DNA of 64,000 bases, taken from the IMG/VR virus record IMGVR_UViG_3300047443_000115, positions 1-64,000 of that record, one strand, 5' to 3'. The stretch is from a virus. Made by a program: the position numbers and the translations under genes. Shown one piece after another: positions 63,647-64,000 of this stretch. The notes under the pieces were generated by a model. It did no database searches. It saw only the letters and a program-made list of their open reading frames with translations, and was not told the DNA's origin. Positions within the stretch are counted from its first letter, which is position 1, and the number at the start of each line of letters is the position of its first letter.

Positions 63647-63999
63647 TGGCCGTTCCTGTCGTGGATGCCGAGGGCGAGGCGTGGCCCGTCGAAGCGGTCG
63701 TTGGCGAGGGTCGCGCACTGGATCTGGAAGTCGACCGGGAGCCCGGTGCGCTGCCGGGCGAGTTCGGAGATGGCGGCGCAGAGCAGGCCCCAGCGGCCGT
63801 CATGCCGGGACGGGTAGGTGTGGTCCGGGAACAGGGCGTCGAACTCGGGGTCGGGCAGGATGAGGCGCACGTCCACGTCCCGCCACTGCTTGCCGACTGC
63901 GGCTGAGCCGACGAGGTACGGGAGGTGTCCGAACGCGTCGTTGATCTCGCGGCCGAACGCTTCGAGGTGGAGGGCGGCGGGCATGCCGACGCCGAACAT
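63643..63999 (-). CDS. Nucleotidyltransferase-like protein, 5' end at window edge
   Basis: 118 residues visible, possibly starting at the ATG at 63999 but open to the edge. LPYLVGSAAVGKQWRDVDVR, LILPDPEF is the GS...DxD pattern of pol-beta-type nucleotidyltransferases, although the usual second Asp spacing is loose. VDFQIQCATLANDRFDGPRL follows. An adenylylating or nucleotidyl-adding role is possible; truncation prevents a firm call. Confidence 0.5.
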   Translation of the reverse strand: MFGVGMPAALHLEAFGREINDAFGHLPYLVGSAAVGKQWRDVDVRLILPDPEFDALFPDHTYPSRHDGRWGLLCAAISELARQRTGLPVDFQIQCATLANDRFDGPRLALGIHDRNGQ

Positions 64000-64000
64000 G

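Noticed and set aside
45-63999. Replication initiator, partition genes or plasmid origin
   Set aside because: No Rep, ParA/ParB or iteron array was recognised in the window, so the plasmid state is inferred only from the transfer genes.
1-64000. Flanking host chromosome
   Set aside because: Genes at both edges are small element-type proteins; no housekeeping genes mark a boundary.

Overview
This window is very GC-rich and dense in GTG starts and 1-4 bp gene overlaps, as expected for Streptomyces or a close actinomycete. Almost everything in it reads as a temperate siphovirus genome carrying a conjugative-plasmid transfer module, i.e. a phage-plasmid or prophage hybrid. No host housekeeping genes, rRNA, complete tRNA or replication initiator were recognised, so the element probably runs past both ends.

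Layout. 0-4.4 kb: small accessory genes and regulators (XRE, GntR-like wHTH, a degenerate serine-recombinase domain), short hairpins resembling type I-E CRISPR repeats, and paired TGTAG-N6-CTACA operators. 4.9-5.9 kb: tyrosine integrase under its own dyad; the following 0.5 kb is the likely attP side. 6.5-7.1 kb: an MmpS-like membrane protein. 7.1-9.6 kb (minus): lysis cassette (amidase endolysin, r1t-type holin, coiled-coil membrane protein, membrane-anchored collagen-like protein). 9.6-31.7 kb (minus): a complete head-tail module transcribed from terminase to tail: TerS, TerL, portal, MuF-like head protein interrupted by an intein, scaffold, small Prp-like cysteine protease, HK97-fold capsid, head-tail connectors, tail tube, tail chaperones G/GT with a CCCTTTC slippery site, a 1552-residue tape measure, Dit, tail hub and a beta-helix tailspike. 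Strong hairpins between several structural genes suggest graded expression.

31.7-41.5 kb: two HNH nucleases, an Rv2179c-like exoribonuclease, a second beta-helix tailspike, a lipoprotein and many small coupled genes. 41.5-51.4 kb (minus): one long transfer-type operon with a TraB/FtsK-like DNA translocase, a SpdB2-like DUF2637 protein, further Spd-like membrane proteins, a GIY-YIG protein, and an excisionase-like HTH gene first. Its promoter carries CTTGGGTATCCAAG operators that recur beside a GntR/UTRA repressor gene at 52.3-53.1 kb, which suggests KorSA/TraR-style control. A HicAB toxin-antitoxin pair lies between.

53-64 kb: cargo genes (F420/PPOX-type oxidoreductase, GIY-YIG nuclease with four zinc-ribbon repeats, RNA ligase, processive GT2 glycosyltransferase) and a chain of very small overlapping genes ending at GTCTA-N5-TAGAC operators. 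The most unusual points are the phage-plus-Tra combination; the intein whose DNA also encodes a Vsr-like nuclease on the opposite strand; and the phage-borne Prp-like protease placed between scaffold and capsid genes that share the N-terminal octapeptide WFRLDRHD. Function calls rest on reading motifs by eye; no database search was run.
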